Assembly: GCA_900316005.1 (NCBI GenBank)
Contig: ONBH01000001.1
Coordinates: 151,769-215,768 of the forward strand
Source of the DNA: an uncultured Bacteroidales bacterium
Lineage (GTDB): Bacteria > Bacteroidota > Bacteroidia > Bacteroidales > Paludibacteraceae
Direction of reading: 5' to 3'
DNA length: 64,000 bases
Shown here: positions 25,321 through 32,669 of the stretch, in pieces
How positions within the stretch are numbered: the stretch's first letter is position 1
Layout of the letters: the number at the start of each line of letters is the position of its first letter
The notes under the pieces: generated by a model
Told to the model about the DNA's origin: nothing
Database searches by the model: none
The model's input: only the letters and a program-made list of their open reading frames with translations
Program-made: the position numbers and the translations under genes

Positions 25321-25352
25321 CTTGCATATATCAGTACCTTTTTGTAATTTTG
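25321..25352 (+). promoter_or_regulatory. Bacteroidota-type promoter before the chimeric frame
   Basis: CTTG (25321-25324), 20-nt spacer, TAATTTTG (25345-25352). Between the start and the frame at 25450 the words ttttacaacg(g)aca occur twice. Confidence 0.6.
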
Positions 25353-25449
25353 CACCCCGTAACGGACAGAAATATGCTATTTTGACCTTTACAACGAACA
25401 AATATGAGCATAAATTGACTTTTACAACGGACATTAGTGCCAAAACTAC

Positions 25450-25764
25450 ATGAAATCGCAAACTGATCAATATTCTCTTCGCCTCCAGTACACGGCTGAA
25501 GCATCGGAGTTTTATTGTCGAAAGATGATGGGGCTGATTGAGCGTGACAAGCACGAGTTGAGAGGATATATCCCGGATGGAAAAGACGGTATTCGTTCGG
25601 AGTTGCCGGCAAGGCGCAGAAGCAGATTGATGCGCTATGGGATAGCGAAGCTATCAACGAGCAGACAATTGAGAATTGGGGCAACGAACGAATGAGAACT
25701 CCTTATCGTTATGCGGTACATCGTTCTTGATACCAATTGCCTATTGCAGGCTTTGCCTTCCTAA
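25450..25764 (+). pseudogene. chimeric remnant: head of a 29408-type gene joined to the tail of the antitoxin/PIN locus
   Basis: Residues 1-54 (YSLRLQYTAEASEFY, MMGLIERDKHELRGYIP, GIRSELPA) are nearly identical to residues 4-57 of the protein at 29408. At about 25603-25613 the DNA switches to the antitoxin gene at 19348 onwards (aaggcgcagaagcagattga) in another frame and continues, through the PIN start MRYIVLDTNCLLQAL, to about 25756. The shared word TTGCCGnCAA at the join suggests recombination at short homology. Confidence 0.8.
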
Positions 25765-25830
25765 AGTCCGTACCACAAGATTTGGACGGAAGTTTTGAAG
25801 GGTAAGAATAGTCTGTGCGTCAATACCGAT

Positions 25831-25899
25831 ATATTTGAGTAAAAAAAGCGATTTTTTTTTGCGTATATGAAAAAAAAGTCGTATCTTTGCAGCGCAAAA
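25831..25899 (+). promoter_or_regulatory. strong promoter, second copy of the ~67-bp repeat
   Basis: TTTG (25858-25861), 20 nt, TATCTTTG (25882-25889). Nearly identical to 19146-19212. It drives the kinase-like gene at 25911. Confidence 0.75.
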
Positions 25900-25910
25900 G
25901 TTGCAAAGAC

Positions 25911-26699
25911 ATGAACGAACCACAACTCATAGCGATATTCGATAGTATCCGTAGTAACGGTTTTTCTTCGCATACACTTGAACTTATTGATAACTATGTA
26001 AACGATATACTTTATGGACGAGCAAACATTCATCGATTTGATTTGCAAGAGCATGCAGGACTCTGCACAGGAGGTGCGCCGCTCATTGGGGCGTATGCCG
26101 TCTGCTGTTACGCGGGAGCAAGCTTTGAACCAGGTCGCTTTTCTCTTAAATGCCAAACAGGCAGCCCGACAAACTGGGAAATAGACGCCAAGCAAGAAGA
26201 CGTTTTGCAACAATGGGCAGAAGCCAAGAAGTTATGGATTCCGGATTCTGAAAAATGGATAACTTCTACTTTTGGTCCTAAGATTGCGCAACAAGCCGAA
26301 GCGAAAGTGTATTATCGAACCGGAGACTTATCCGTCATCAAGGAACGCACATCTATCTATGCGACATTGGGCAAGGCGCTTGAAGCTATCGTGCTGCATA
26401 ACACGCTGTTCCCGGAAACGCAGATGAAAGTGATTGGTTTCACGCGCGATTCGGATGGTTTGTTTAGAGTAGTTCTTACGCAACCTTATGTACCGTGCGA
26501 ACGTCTTGCGACAAAAGAAGAGATAGATGAGTTAGCCGCGTCAAAAGGTTTCCATGACAATGGTGACGGTAATGGAGTGAACTATATTAGTGACAGATTA
26601 CTCCTCGAAGATATGCATCCTGCTAACGTCTTTATCGACCCACAATCCGGCAAACCGATTTGTATTGATTGTATCGTTAAGTTCATAAAAAAAGAGTAA
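25911..26699 (+). CDS. Kinase-like protein of mobile DNA (polyvalent protein kinase-type domain)
   Basis: 262 residues from MNEPQLIAIFDS; a TTG at 25887 falls inside the -7 box and is rejected. Central AEAKVYYRTGDLSVIKERT and the late LLLEDMHPANVFIDPQSG, then ICIDCIVKF, resemble the ATP-lysine and the catalytic/metal (H-x-x-N...D) motifs of reduced protein-kinase folds found in polyvalent phage and plasmid proteins. Those usually form one domain of a large protein; here the domain stands alone. The substrate is unknown and activity is inference. Confidence 0.5.
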   Translation: MNEPQLIAIFDSIRSNGFSSHTLELIDNYVNDILYGRANIHRFDLQEHAGLCTGGAPLIGAYAVCCYAGASFEPGRFSLKCQTGSPTNWEIDAKQEDVLQQWAEAKKLWIPDSEKWITSTFGPKIAQQAEAKVYYRTGDLSVIKERTSIYATLGKALEAIVLHNTLFPETQMKVIGFTRDSDGLFRVVLTQPYVPCERLATKEEIDELAASKGFHDNGDGNGVNYISDRLLLEDMHPANVFIDPQSGKPICIDCIVKFIKKE

Positions 26700-26901
26700 T
26701 ACCGTCCCATCTATGTAAATAGGACAAGTATCACAAGGTGATCCTTAGCAAGTCAAAAAGCGATTTTTCCTATATGGAATAACTGAGAAGAAAACGAGGG
26801 GAATAAATATTTAAGGGAGCAATATCTTACCACTCCATAGATAGAAATAACTGGGAGGCCAAAATGTACTAATTTCAAGAAATAATAATAAACTATATAC
26901 A
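26700..26901. other. gene-free gap with a CCGTCCC motif
   Basis: The gap opens with taataccgtcccatctatg-taaat-aggac, which resembles the start of the repeated word CCGTCCC...GACGTTAAATC at 19552 and 21582. GTCC/GGAC can pair around it. A possible CACAAGGTGATCCTTAG hairpin follows. No open frame and no canonical promoter were seen. Confidence 0.35.
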
Positions 26902-28461
26902 ATGAAAAAATTCTTCTATTTATGCATTGCCATGCTTGTTTTTACTTGTTGCAACCGTCCCACATGGCACAAGACAGCGGACGGTATATATATCTACTGT
27001 ATTTCTAATGATAAATACCCATCAAAATGGACGGGAAATGTTGTAGGGTGTTTCGCCGATGGTAATGGTGAATTAATTACCTATAACAATAACGGAGATG
27101 TTAAATCAAGACAATCCATGTCTACAATATTAGGAGTGTCGAAGGAATGGAATTATTTGCCTTACAATAATTATAAATATCTCGGTGAATTAGATGACAA
27201 TTTGCCTAATGGATTTGGCGTTAAACTCCATGATGACACAATAAGTGTAGGCGAATTCAAAGGCTCTCATTTGTATAATGGTTATTGTGAAAAATATATA
27301 TGTATAGAAGGTGAAGTACTACCTGTTTTTAAAGGCTCATACAAAAAGGGTAAGTATGAAGGCTTAGCAAAGTTTTATGAAAACGGGAAACTCGCTTTTG
27401 AAGGAAATATGCATAAGGGGGTGCGCAAAGGTATGGGAAAAGAATATCGATATGGAGTATTGATTTACGAAGGGAATTATGAGAAAGATTTGAAGCATGG
27501 TTATGGAAAAGCCTTTAAAGATGGTTTAATATGGTATGATGGCACCTGGAAAAAAGGAAAACGAAGTGGTCAGGGGAAACTATACAATGAAAATGGAATT
27601 ATAGTTTATGATGGGAAGTGGGATGATGATTTATATGATGGGAAAGGTAAACTTTATGAGAATGGAATGTGCATTGAAGGAAAGTGGGATGAAGGAATAC
27701 TTGTTAAAAGTATTTCAACCTCTCCGTTTGATGAAGTTGTACATGCAACAAAAATATGGTTAAATATTGATTCTACAAATGTTGATGCCATTAAAGAGGA
27801 AAATATTTCACATTTGCCGGAATCTCAAATGGAATTTGTCACGCAATTGCAGAATGATTTAGATGCCAAGTTAAGAGAAGAACTATCTAAACGAATAGAA
27901 AAACGATTTGGCTTTTGGCATTTAATAAGAATGTGGATTCAACCATGGGCAACTTCTGATGTTAAAAGAGCCCGAAATGCACAAGACTATTTTTGTGAAA
28001 AGTTGGATGCTAAAGAACTTCAACAACTAATTAATGCTAAAATTGACTACTTTAATTGCAATACTATAGCCGATGAAAAATTAAATTATGTTAAATTACA
28101 ACTAATCCCTGATGGAGTTATAGTTGATACTGATGTTGCATTAAAAATTTTTGATCGCGAAGCAATGGAAACGACAGATACTCTATTTGGTCTTTTCATT
28201 GATATAGTACTTTGTGTTGTTATTGCATTTATTCTAGGGTTTATAATAGGGTTCTTTTTTCCTCCGCTTATACCATATGCAGGAATAATTGATATAATTA
28301 TGACGATATTGGCAGTGCTTATAGGTATTTACGTTAGCGTTGTTAAGACCTCAGTTGTCTGCATAGATTTAGAAAATCAAATCTTGGATATGCTCGTAAA
28401 TAATTATATACAATATATAGATTCGCAAAATATAGTTGCTCAAATGTTAGGTTTATTATGA
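26902..28461 (+). CDS. MORN-repeat lipoprotein with C-terminal membrane segments
   Basis: 519 residues. A lipoprotein signal is clear (MKKFFYLCIAMLVFTCC). Residues 95-275 contain about eight MORN-type repeats (YKGKYEGLAKFYENGKLAFEG pattern, GxGKxY...G). After a helical region, residues 430-485 hold two strongly hydrophobic segments. It overlaps the next gene by 4 nt (ATGA), so the two are co-translated. MORN repeats often serve binding or membrane contact. It may be a carrier or immunity partner of the nuclease lipoprotein, which is inference. Confidence 0.7.
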   Translation: MKKFFYLCIAMLVFTCCNRPTWHKTADGIYIYCISNDKYPSKWTGNVVGCFADGNGELITYNNNGDVKSRQSMSTILGVSKEWNYLPYNNYKYLGELDDNLPNGFGVKLHDDTISVGEFKGSHLYNGYCEKYICIEGEVLPVFKGSYKKGKYEGLAKFYENGKLAFEGNMHKGVRKGMGKEYRYGVLIYEGNYEKDLKHGYGKAFKDGLIWYDGTWKKGKRSGQGKLYNENGIIVYDGKWDDDLYDGKGKLYENGMCIEGKWDEGILVKSISTSPFDEVVHATKIWLNIDSTNVDAIKEENISHLPESQMEFVTQLQNDLDAKLREELSKRIEKRFGFWHLIRMWIQPWATSDVKRARNAQDYFCEKLDAKELQQLINAKIDYFNCNTIADEKLNYVKLQLIPDGVIVDTDVALKIFDREAMETTDTLFGLFIDIVLCVVIAFILGFIIGFFFPPLIPYAGIIDIIMTILAVLIGIYVSVVKTSVVCIDLENQILDMLVNNYIQYIDSQNIVAQMLGLL

Positions 28462-29393
28462 AACGAATGATTTATTTAGCCACATTGTTATGTGCAATCA
28501 GCCTTGTTTCTTGCAAAGAGGCTGCTCAAAAAATTGTAGGCAAAGGAGCAAAAGAAGTTTCTGAAGCCGTTATTAAAAAGGGGGTGAAAGAAAGCACTTC
28601 TCAGGCTATTCAAGAAGGAGGAGAAAAGGCTGCTCGTGAGTTGGCTCAAGAAGGAGTAGAACGTGGGGTACGAGAACTCGCTAAAGAAGGTGCAGAAAAA
28701 CTGGCAGGGAAAACTCTAAAAGAGCTTGCGGCGTCAAACAAGCTCTACAAAAATCTTTATGACGATTTTGCGACTAAAATTAGCAAGGAGTTCGCTGATG
28801 GAATAACAACTATATCTACAAAAGATGGAATAGAACTGGTGTCAAAAGATTTTCCCGTATCAAAAATTAGTATCAATAAAAATCTGGTTGTTGGTAATGC
28901 TGGAAGTTTGAAAAATGCAGGTCCTGTAAATGAGTTCTTAAACCACTTAATGCCTAGCAAGACCTACATGATTGATAATGGCTTATTTGTCTATAAAACT
29001 GATGATCTCGGAAGGGTCGTCGAATGTCATGCTAAAAGAAATAAAGCTTATAAAACACTTGAAAGGAATACACAAAGAAATTCTGATGTTCAACGCCATG
29101 TAGTAGAGTATCTGGATGGTCGCAAAGGTTTAGATGATGCAGGGCATTTATTTGCAAACACGACAGGAGGACCGAATGAACTGATCAATCAAGTTCCCAT
29201 GGCGTCAGAACTTAATAGAACAGGGTTGTGGAGAGAACTTGAACGTGTAGAGGAAGAAGCGTTAAAAGCAGGCAAGGAAGTCGTTTCAAGCAGGAAACTC
29301 ATATATAAAGGTAATTCTAAACGCCCATCAGCGATAGAATTCATAACTAAGATAGATGGTGTAGAAACCAAAACATTAGTCGAAAATATTTAG
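28458..29393 (+). CDS. Lipoprotein with C-terminal DNA/RNA non-specific endonuclease domain
   Basis: 311 residues. The signal ends in LVSCKEA (lipobox). Residues 25-95 form a charged Ala/Lys/Glu coiled region. Residues 205-311 match the Endonuclea_NS_2 (ββα-metal) domain of polymorphic toxins: GLDDAGHLFANTTGGPNELIN, with the catalytic histidine in AGHL, then MASELNRTGLWRELE. An outer-membrane nuclease lipoprotein suggests contact toxin or nucleic-acid use. It is co-translated with the MORN lipoprotein; no classical immunity gene is seen. Confidence 0.75.
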   Translation: MKRMIYLATLLCAISLVSCKEAAQKIVGKGAKEVSEAVIKKGVKESTSQAIQEGGEKAARELAQEGVERGVRELAKEGAEKLAGKTLKELAASNKLYKNLYDDFATKISKEFADGITTISTKDGIELVSKDFPVSKISINKNLVVGNAGSLKNAGPVNEFLNHLMPSKTYMIDNGLFVYKTDDLGRVVECHAKRNKAYKTLERNTQRNSDVQRHVVEYLDGRKGLDDAGHLFANTTGGPNELINQVPMASELNRTGLWRELERVEEEALKAGKEVVSSRKLIYKGNSKRPSAIEFITKIDGVETKTLVENI

Positions 29394-29407
29394 GATTGGG
29401 GACTTCC

Positions 29408-30451
29408 ATGCGCGACACATATTCTCTTCGTCTCAAATATACAGCAGAAGCATCGGAGTTCTATCGTCGGAAGATGATGGGGCTGATTGAGCGTGACAAA
29501 CATGAGTTGAGAGGATATATCCCGGACGGCAAAGGCGGTATCCGTTCGGAGTTGCCGGCAACGCTCATGTACCGTATTGATACTCTGAAAAGTGCAGACG
29601 GGCACCGGCTCTATGAGTTCCTGATCGAATATGATACCGATACTCCAGCTGAAGGCATCTACTACGGTTGCCGAGGTATTACCGTGGAGGGCTATGATCA
29701 TGTTCAAGAAATCGAACAATTCCGTCAAGAGCGCGAGATTGTTCTACCGGAGATGTGCAGAATACTCAATAACACCTTCCCACTCAAGGATTTCTCCCAT
29801 CGGTTCAAGTTGCCGGACAATGCCGACGACGATACCTATTGGCTATTCTGGATTACGCTGAACGAGGAAGAGGATATCAAGAAGGTCGGCGTGACAGCTA
29901 CCACAATCATCCGCAACGTGTTCCGCCGATACCTCAATGGTGAAACATTGCCAGGCGGGAAATTGCCCGAAAAGAGTTTTGAGAAATCGCCTATATACTT
30001 TACGAACGAAACCTATCGGGCTCTCATTGATCGCATCCAATATGAAAGAGGAAAGAAGATAATTGACTATCAAAAAACGGCTAAAGCCCGTGAACTCTTT
30101 GAGCGTTTTATTGTCGGAGCTGAGCATATGCGGTTGATAGCCAGAGACCCGAATTATGAATGTGCATGGCGGATGCAGCGGGAGGATCGTGTTGATTTCG
30201 GACGAATGATGTATGCTTTCTTCGAGTATTTGTATAATAATGATTTAATATATAAGGCATATAAGGAGAACGATTACCACGAAACCTTTCAAGTTCCTTG
30301 GACCGCTCTTATCAAAGTATTCTTGGATATAGACGGTAATGTTTATACCCAGGCGATAAAAGGACAAACAGCAAGGGACACAACGTCAAAAAGATTGGAA
30401 AAAGAGAAGGCTGAATGGAGAAAAATCATCGAAGAATGCCTAAAAAATTAA
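29408..30451 (+). CDS. Uncharacterised protein, intact relative of the chimeric remnant
   Basis: 347 residues from ATG 29408 (MRDTYSLRLKYTAEAS...); a TTG at 29396 is rejected. No signal or membrane helix. Aromatic-rich stretches (YYGCRGITVEGYDH, DDTYWLFWITLNEE) and a helical C-terminus with GQTARDTTSKRL can be seen, but no family is recognised. It lies 14 bp after the nuclease gene, though its own promoter is not obvious. The 5' 170 bp exist a second time at 25450. Confidence 0.6.
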   Translation: MRDTYSLRLKYTAEASEFYRRKMMGLIERDKHELRGYIPDGKGGIRSELPATLMYRIDTLKSADGHRLYEFLIEYDTDTPAEGIYYGCRGITVEGYDHVQEIEQFRQEREIVLPEMCRILNNTFPLKDFSHRFKLPDNADDDTYWLFWITLNEEEDIKKVGVTATTIIRNVFRRYLNGETLPGGKLPEKSFEKSPIYFTNETYRALIDRIQYERGKKIIDYQKTAKARELFERFIVGAEHMRLIARDPNYECAWRMQREDRVDFGRMMYAFFEYLYNNDLIYKAYKENDYHETFQVPWTALIKVFLDIDGNVYTQAIKGQTARDTTSKRLEKEKAEWRKIIEECLKN

Positions 30452-30460
30452 AATAAATTA

Positions 30461-30500
30461 TATACGTATACATTTGTTTATTTAAAAAGCAGTACTTTTG
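30461..30500 (+). promoter_or_regulatory. third TATACGTATA promoter
   Basis: Palindrome TATACGTATA (30461-30470), 22 nt, then TACTTTTG (30493-30500): the same spacing as in the 58-bp repeats at 19889 and 21489, though the rest of the sequence has diverged. It drives the second UDG-like cassette. Confidence 0.65.
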
Positions 30501-30532
30501 CACCCGGAATCGCAAAAGTATTGTTTTTTATT

Positions 30533-31210
30533 ATGAGTAAACAACTATTTTTTGAACCCTACGAGGGAGATCATTACAAGGAAGGAATTCGCGGCAAGAA
30601 GATCTTAGTGCTCGGTGCCAGTTTCTATTGCAACCGCGTGGAATGTCCGTTCTTTGCCTCATGTACCAGCGTTATCTTGAAGGACTCGTCTGAGTTCGAC
30701 CATAAATGCCCGGAGTACAAGCAGGCAGGTAAGCAGCTCCATTTGGAACCGAGTTATTGCGTGGAGGATGCACCCACAACGTACCAACGCTTTGCTACAT
30801 ATATGGGCAAGTATCTTGGTACAGATGATTATGATACAATCTGGGAACACATGGCTTTCACCAATTACGTCCAGTTCTTCTTGCCCGCCACGAATGGTTC
30901 GTTCCGCGAGACATCGTGGTCAGACTTGTCGGAACGTGATTTTGCGGCATTTACTGAGGTAGTACAGCAACTGCGGCCAGACATCATTATCGTTTGGGGC
31001 AGCGTGATCAACTCGGCACTCAAAGAGCGCAATCCGTATCTCGTGAGCCTGAAAGAACTACAAGAAACAGAGTACTATGTGTGCCATCTGAATGTTCCCG
31101 GTGTAAATCATCCTGTTGCGGTCATCAACCCATACCATCCGTCTTCCAGCGCATGGTATAGTGACATGGAAAAATTTGATCATTATTTTATTAACCTCTT
31201 AAAACATTAA
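30533..31210 (+). CDS. Uracil-DNA-glycosylase-like fold protein, copy B
   Basis: 225 residues from MSKQLFFEPYEGD. It aligns with copy A (24434) at ILVLGASFYC, TNYVQFFLP, LRPDIIIVWGS and NPYHPSSSAWY, so the same fold is expected. The cysteine-rich insert is arranged differently (CNRVECPFFASC and HKCPEY). It opens a cassette of seven tightly spaced genes. The motif I acid/amide residues of true UDGs are not clearly present, so it may bind rather than cut. Confidence 0.6.
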   Translation: MSKQLFFEPYEGDHYKEGIRGKKILVLGASFYCNRVECPFFASCTSVILKDSSEFDHKCPEYKQAGKQLHLEPSYCVEDAPTTYQRFATYMGKYLGTDDYDTIWEHMAFTNYVQFFLPATNGSFRETSWSDLSERDFAAFTEVVQQLRPDIIIVWGSVINSALKERNPYLVSLKELQETEYYVCHLNVPGVNHPVAVINPYHPSSSAWYSDMEKFDHYFINLLKH

Positions 31211-31214
31211 CGTT

Positions 31215-31382
31215 ATGACAGGAGAAGAATTATCAACGATTGCCAACGGATTAGACAAGAGAGAGCTAATCGAAATGGTACAGAAAGTATCCAAAGAAAG
31301 TTTGGATGCAGGTCGTAAATTAGGAGGCGCTATCTCCGATTGGATCGACGATTTATTTGATTGTATTAACACTAAAAACTAA
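31215..31382 (+). CDS. 55-residue acidic helical protein
   Basis: Starts 4 nt after copy B. Sequence begins MTGEELSTIANGLDKRELIE and ends DWIDDLFDCINTKN. Amphipathic helices without a membrane segment. No homologue is recognised; spacing and lack of gaps in the cassette support it. Confidence 0.5.
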   Translation: MTGEELSTIANGLDKRELIEMVQKVSKESLDAGRKLGGAISDWIDDLFDCINTKN

Positions 31383-31387
31383 AAATT

Positions 31388-31510
31388 ATGGATGTACTGA
31401 AAGGAGTCGTTAAGGTAGTATTGGCACTTATTGCGTTAGGTGCAGGTAGTGAACTGGGAAAAAGAGGTGTAAAAGACCTCAGAGAAAGCCTTCCTAAAAA
31501 GTCAAACTAA
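31388..31510 (+). CDS. 40-residue small hydrophobic protein
   Basis: MDVLKGVVKVVLALIALGAG, then a short charged tail (GKRGVKDLRESLPKKSN). One possible membrane-inserting segment at residues 4-20, of a size seen in small toxins or membrane modulators. It is preceded by a short A-rich leader 5 nt after the 55-residue gene. Confidence 0.5.
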   Translation: MDVLKGVVKVVLALIALGAGSELGKRGVKDLRESLPKKSN

Positions 31511-31524
31511 AATCAGTAACGTGT

Positions 31525-32151
31525 ATGATTACTCATCAACAAACGACAGAAGAATTACTGCATGTCTATGACTATCTTATAGAGAAGGGCATAAACATCA
31601 ACCGCGAAGAGGAAAACATCTTCAAAGACAATAACTTGGCAGAAGATTTTACTAAATTTTTGAAGGACTCTTTCGAAATGCAAGTGCCTGCAAACGAACT
31701 GTCAGATAAAGAAACGCTCGGCGAAGCGTTGGATGCGATTATTCCATATTTGCCGGAGGATACAACACAATTGTATTTTGATATGATGAACATCTATCAC
31801 GTCATTTCTGAAGCCCAAGATGATCAAGTGACAGAGTTGCTTATATCCATTGGGAAAGCAAACATCGCAAATAAGAAAGCAAATGTCGCTAAAATGTGCT
31901 TTATGGGTGGTATGCTCCTTGGCATCATTTGCTTAATGTTCTGCGCGTGGAGTGCAGATGCAGATGCTGTTCTGGCCGCCTACAGCCGGCTTGAGCAGAT
32001 GAATCCATTCTCGTGGTTAAGCACAGGCGCGTTCTTCTATTTTTGTATCACGCTTATCCCTATCTATTTCGCCTTTTTTAGCGAAATCCTCGGAAGATTA
32101 GTCTATAAATTGTACCACTATTTTATTAACCTCAAAAATACAAAATTATGA
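31525..32151 (+). CDS. Two-pass membrane protein of cassette B
   Basis: 208 residues. A soluble N-terminal part of about 125 residues (helical, acidic) precedes two membrane segments (about 131-150 and 173-195). The topology places both ends in the cytoplasm. The stop overlaps the start of the next gene by 4 nt (ATGA). I recognise no family. Confidence 0.6.
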   Translation: MITHQQTTEELLHVYDYLIEKGININREEENIFKDNNLAEDFTKFLKDSFEMQVPANELSDKETLGEALDAIIPYLPEDTTQLYFDMMNIYHVISEAQDDQVTELLISIGKANIANKKANVAKMCFMGGMLLGIICLMFCAWSADADAVLAAYSRLEQMNPFSWLSTGAFFYFCITLIPIYFAFFSEILGRLVYKLYHYFINLKNTKL

Positions 32152-32528
32152 TTACTGTCACAACAAAACAAGAATTTGAGCAAGCACTTCAAAATCGAGA
32201 ACCTTTGATTTTGTGCAAAGGAGATGCAGCAAAACCATTTCTCAAACAACGCAAACGAAAACGTGGCGCAATTATTGGCGGTGTTATCGCAGCTGTTGCC
32301 GGTATAGCTGCTATCCCGTTGACCGGAGGGGCTTCTGCCATAGGTTCGATGGGGGTTATTGCAGGTTTGACGGTCGGAACAATTACCATAAGTGCTGCTG
32401 AATTAACAATCATATGTGGCACAGCAATCGCCATCACAGGCATTCTAAAAGGAGGCAAAGTTAGATTTGTAACTAGCGCACAAGATGGCTCGGTTGCAGT
32501 TGAATTTGAGCCTCAATATAAAGATTAA
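32148..32528 (+). CDS. Glycine-rich hydrophobic membrane protein of cassette B
   Basis: 126 residues. After a short soluble N-terminus and a basic patch (KQRKRKRG), residues 42-100 are a run of glycine, alanine, isoleucine and valine (IIGGVIAAVAGIAAIPLTGG) in glycine-zipper style, then a short soluble tail. Such stretches insert into membranes and can oligomerise. Translationally coupled to the preceding gene. Confidence 0.55.
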   Translation: MITVTTKQEFEQALQNREPLILCKGDAAKPFLKQRKRKRGAIIGGVIAAVAGIAAIPLTGGASAIGSMGVIAGLTVGTITISAAELTIICGTAIAITGILKGGKVRFVTSAQDGSVAVEFEPQYKD

Positions 32529-32549
32529 CATACTAACCAACTTATCATT

Positions 32550-32669
32550 ATGTCAGTAACAGTATTTGAAGATCCGTGTCCGCAACCCGGACGAAGCGTG
32601 CAGGAGATTATTGACCGCATGTTGAGCAAAAAAGAGAAGATCAAGATTCATGAAGAATCCTCTAACTAA
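32550..32669 (+). CDS. 39-residue microprotein, MSVxVFEDPCP family, copy B
   Basis: MSVTVFEDPCPQPGRSVQE, then IIDRMLSKKEK and an acidic end. Same length as copy A (25059), identical at most of the first 15 positions. It overlaps the next gene start by 20 nt in another frame. Confidence 0.6.
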   Translation: MSVTVFEDPCPQPGRSVQEIIDRMLSKKEKIKIHEESSN

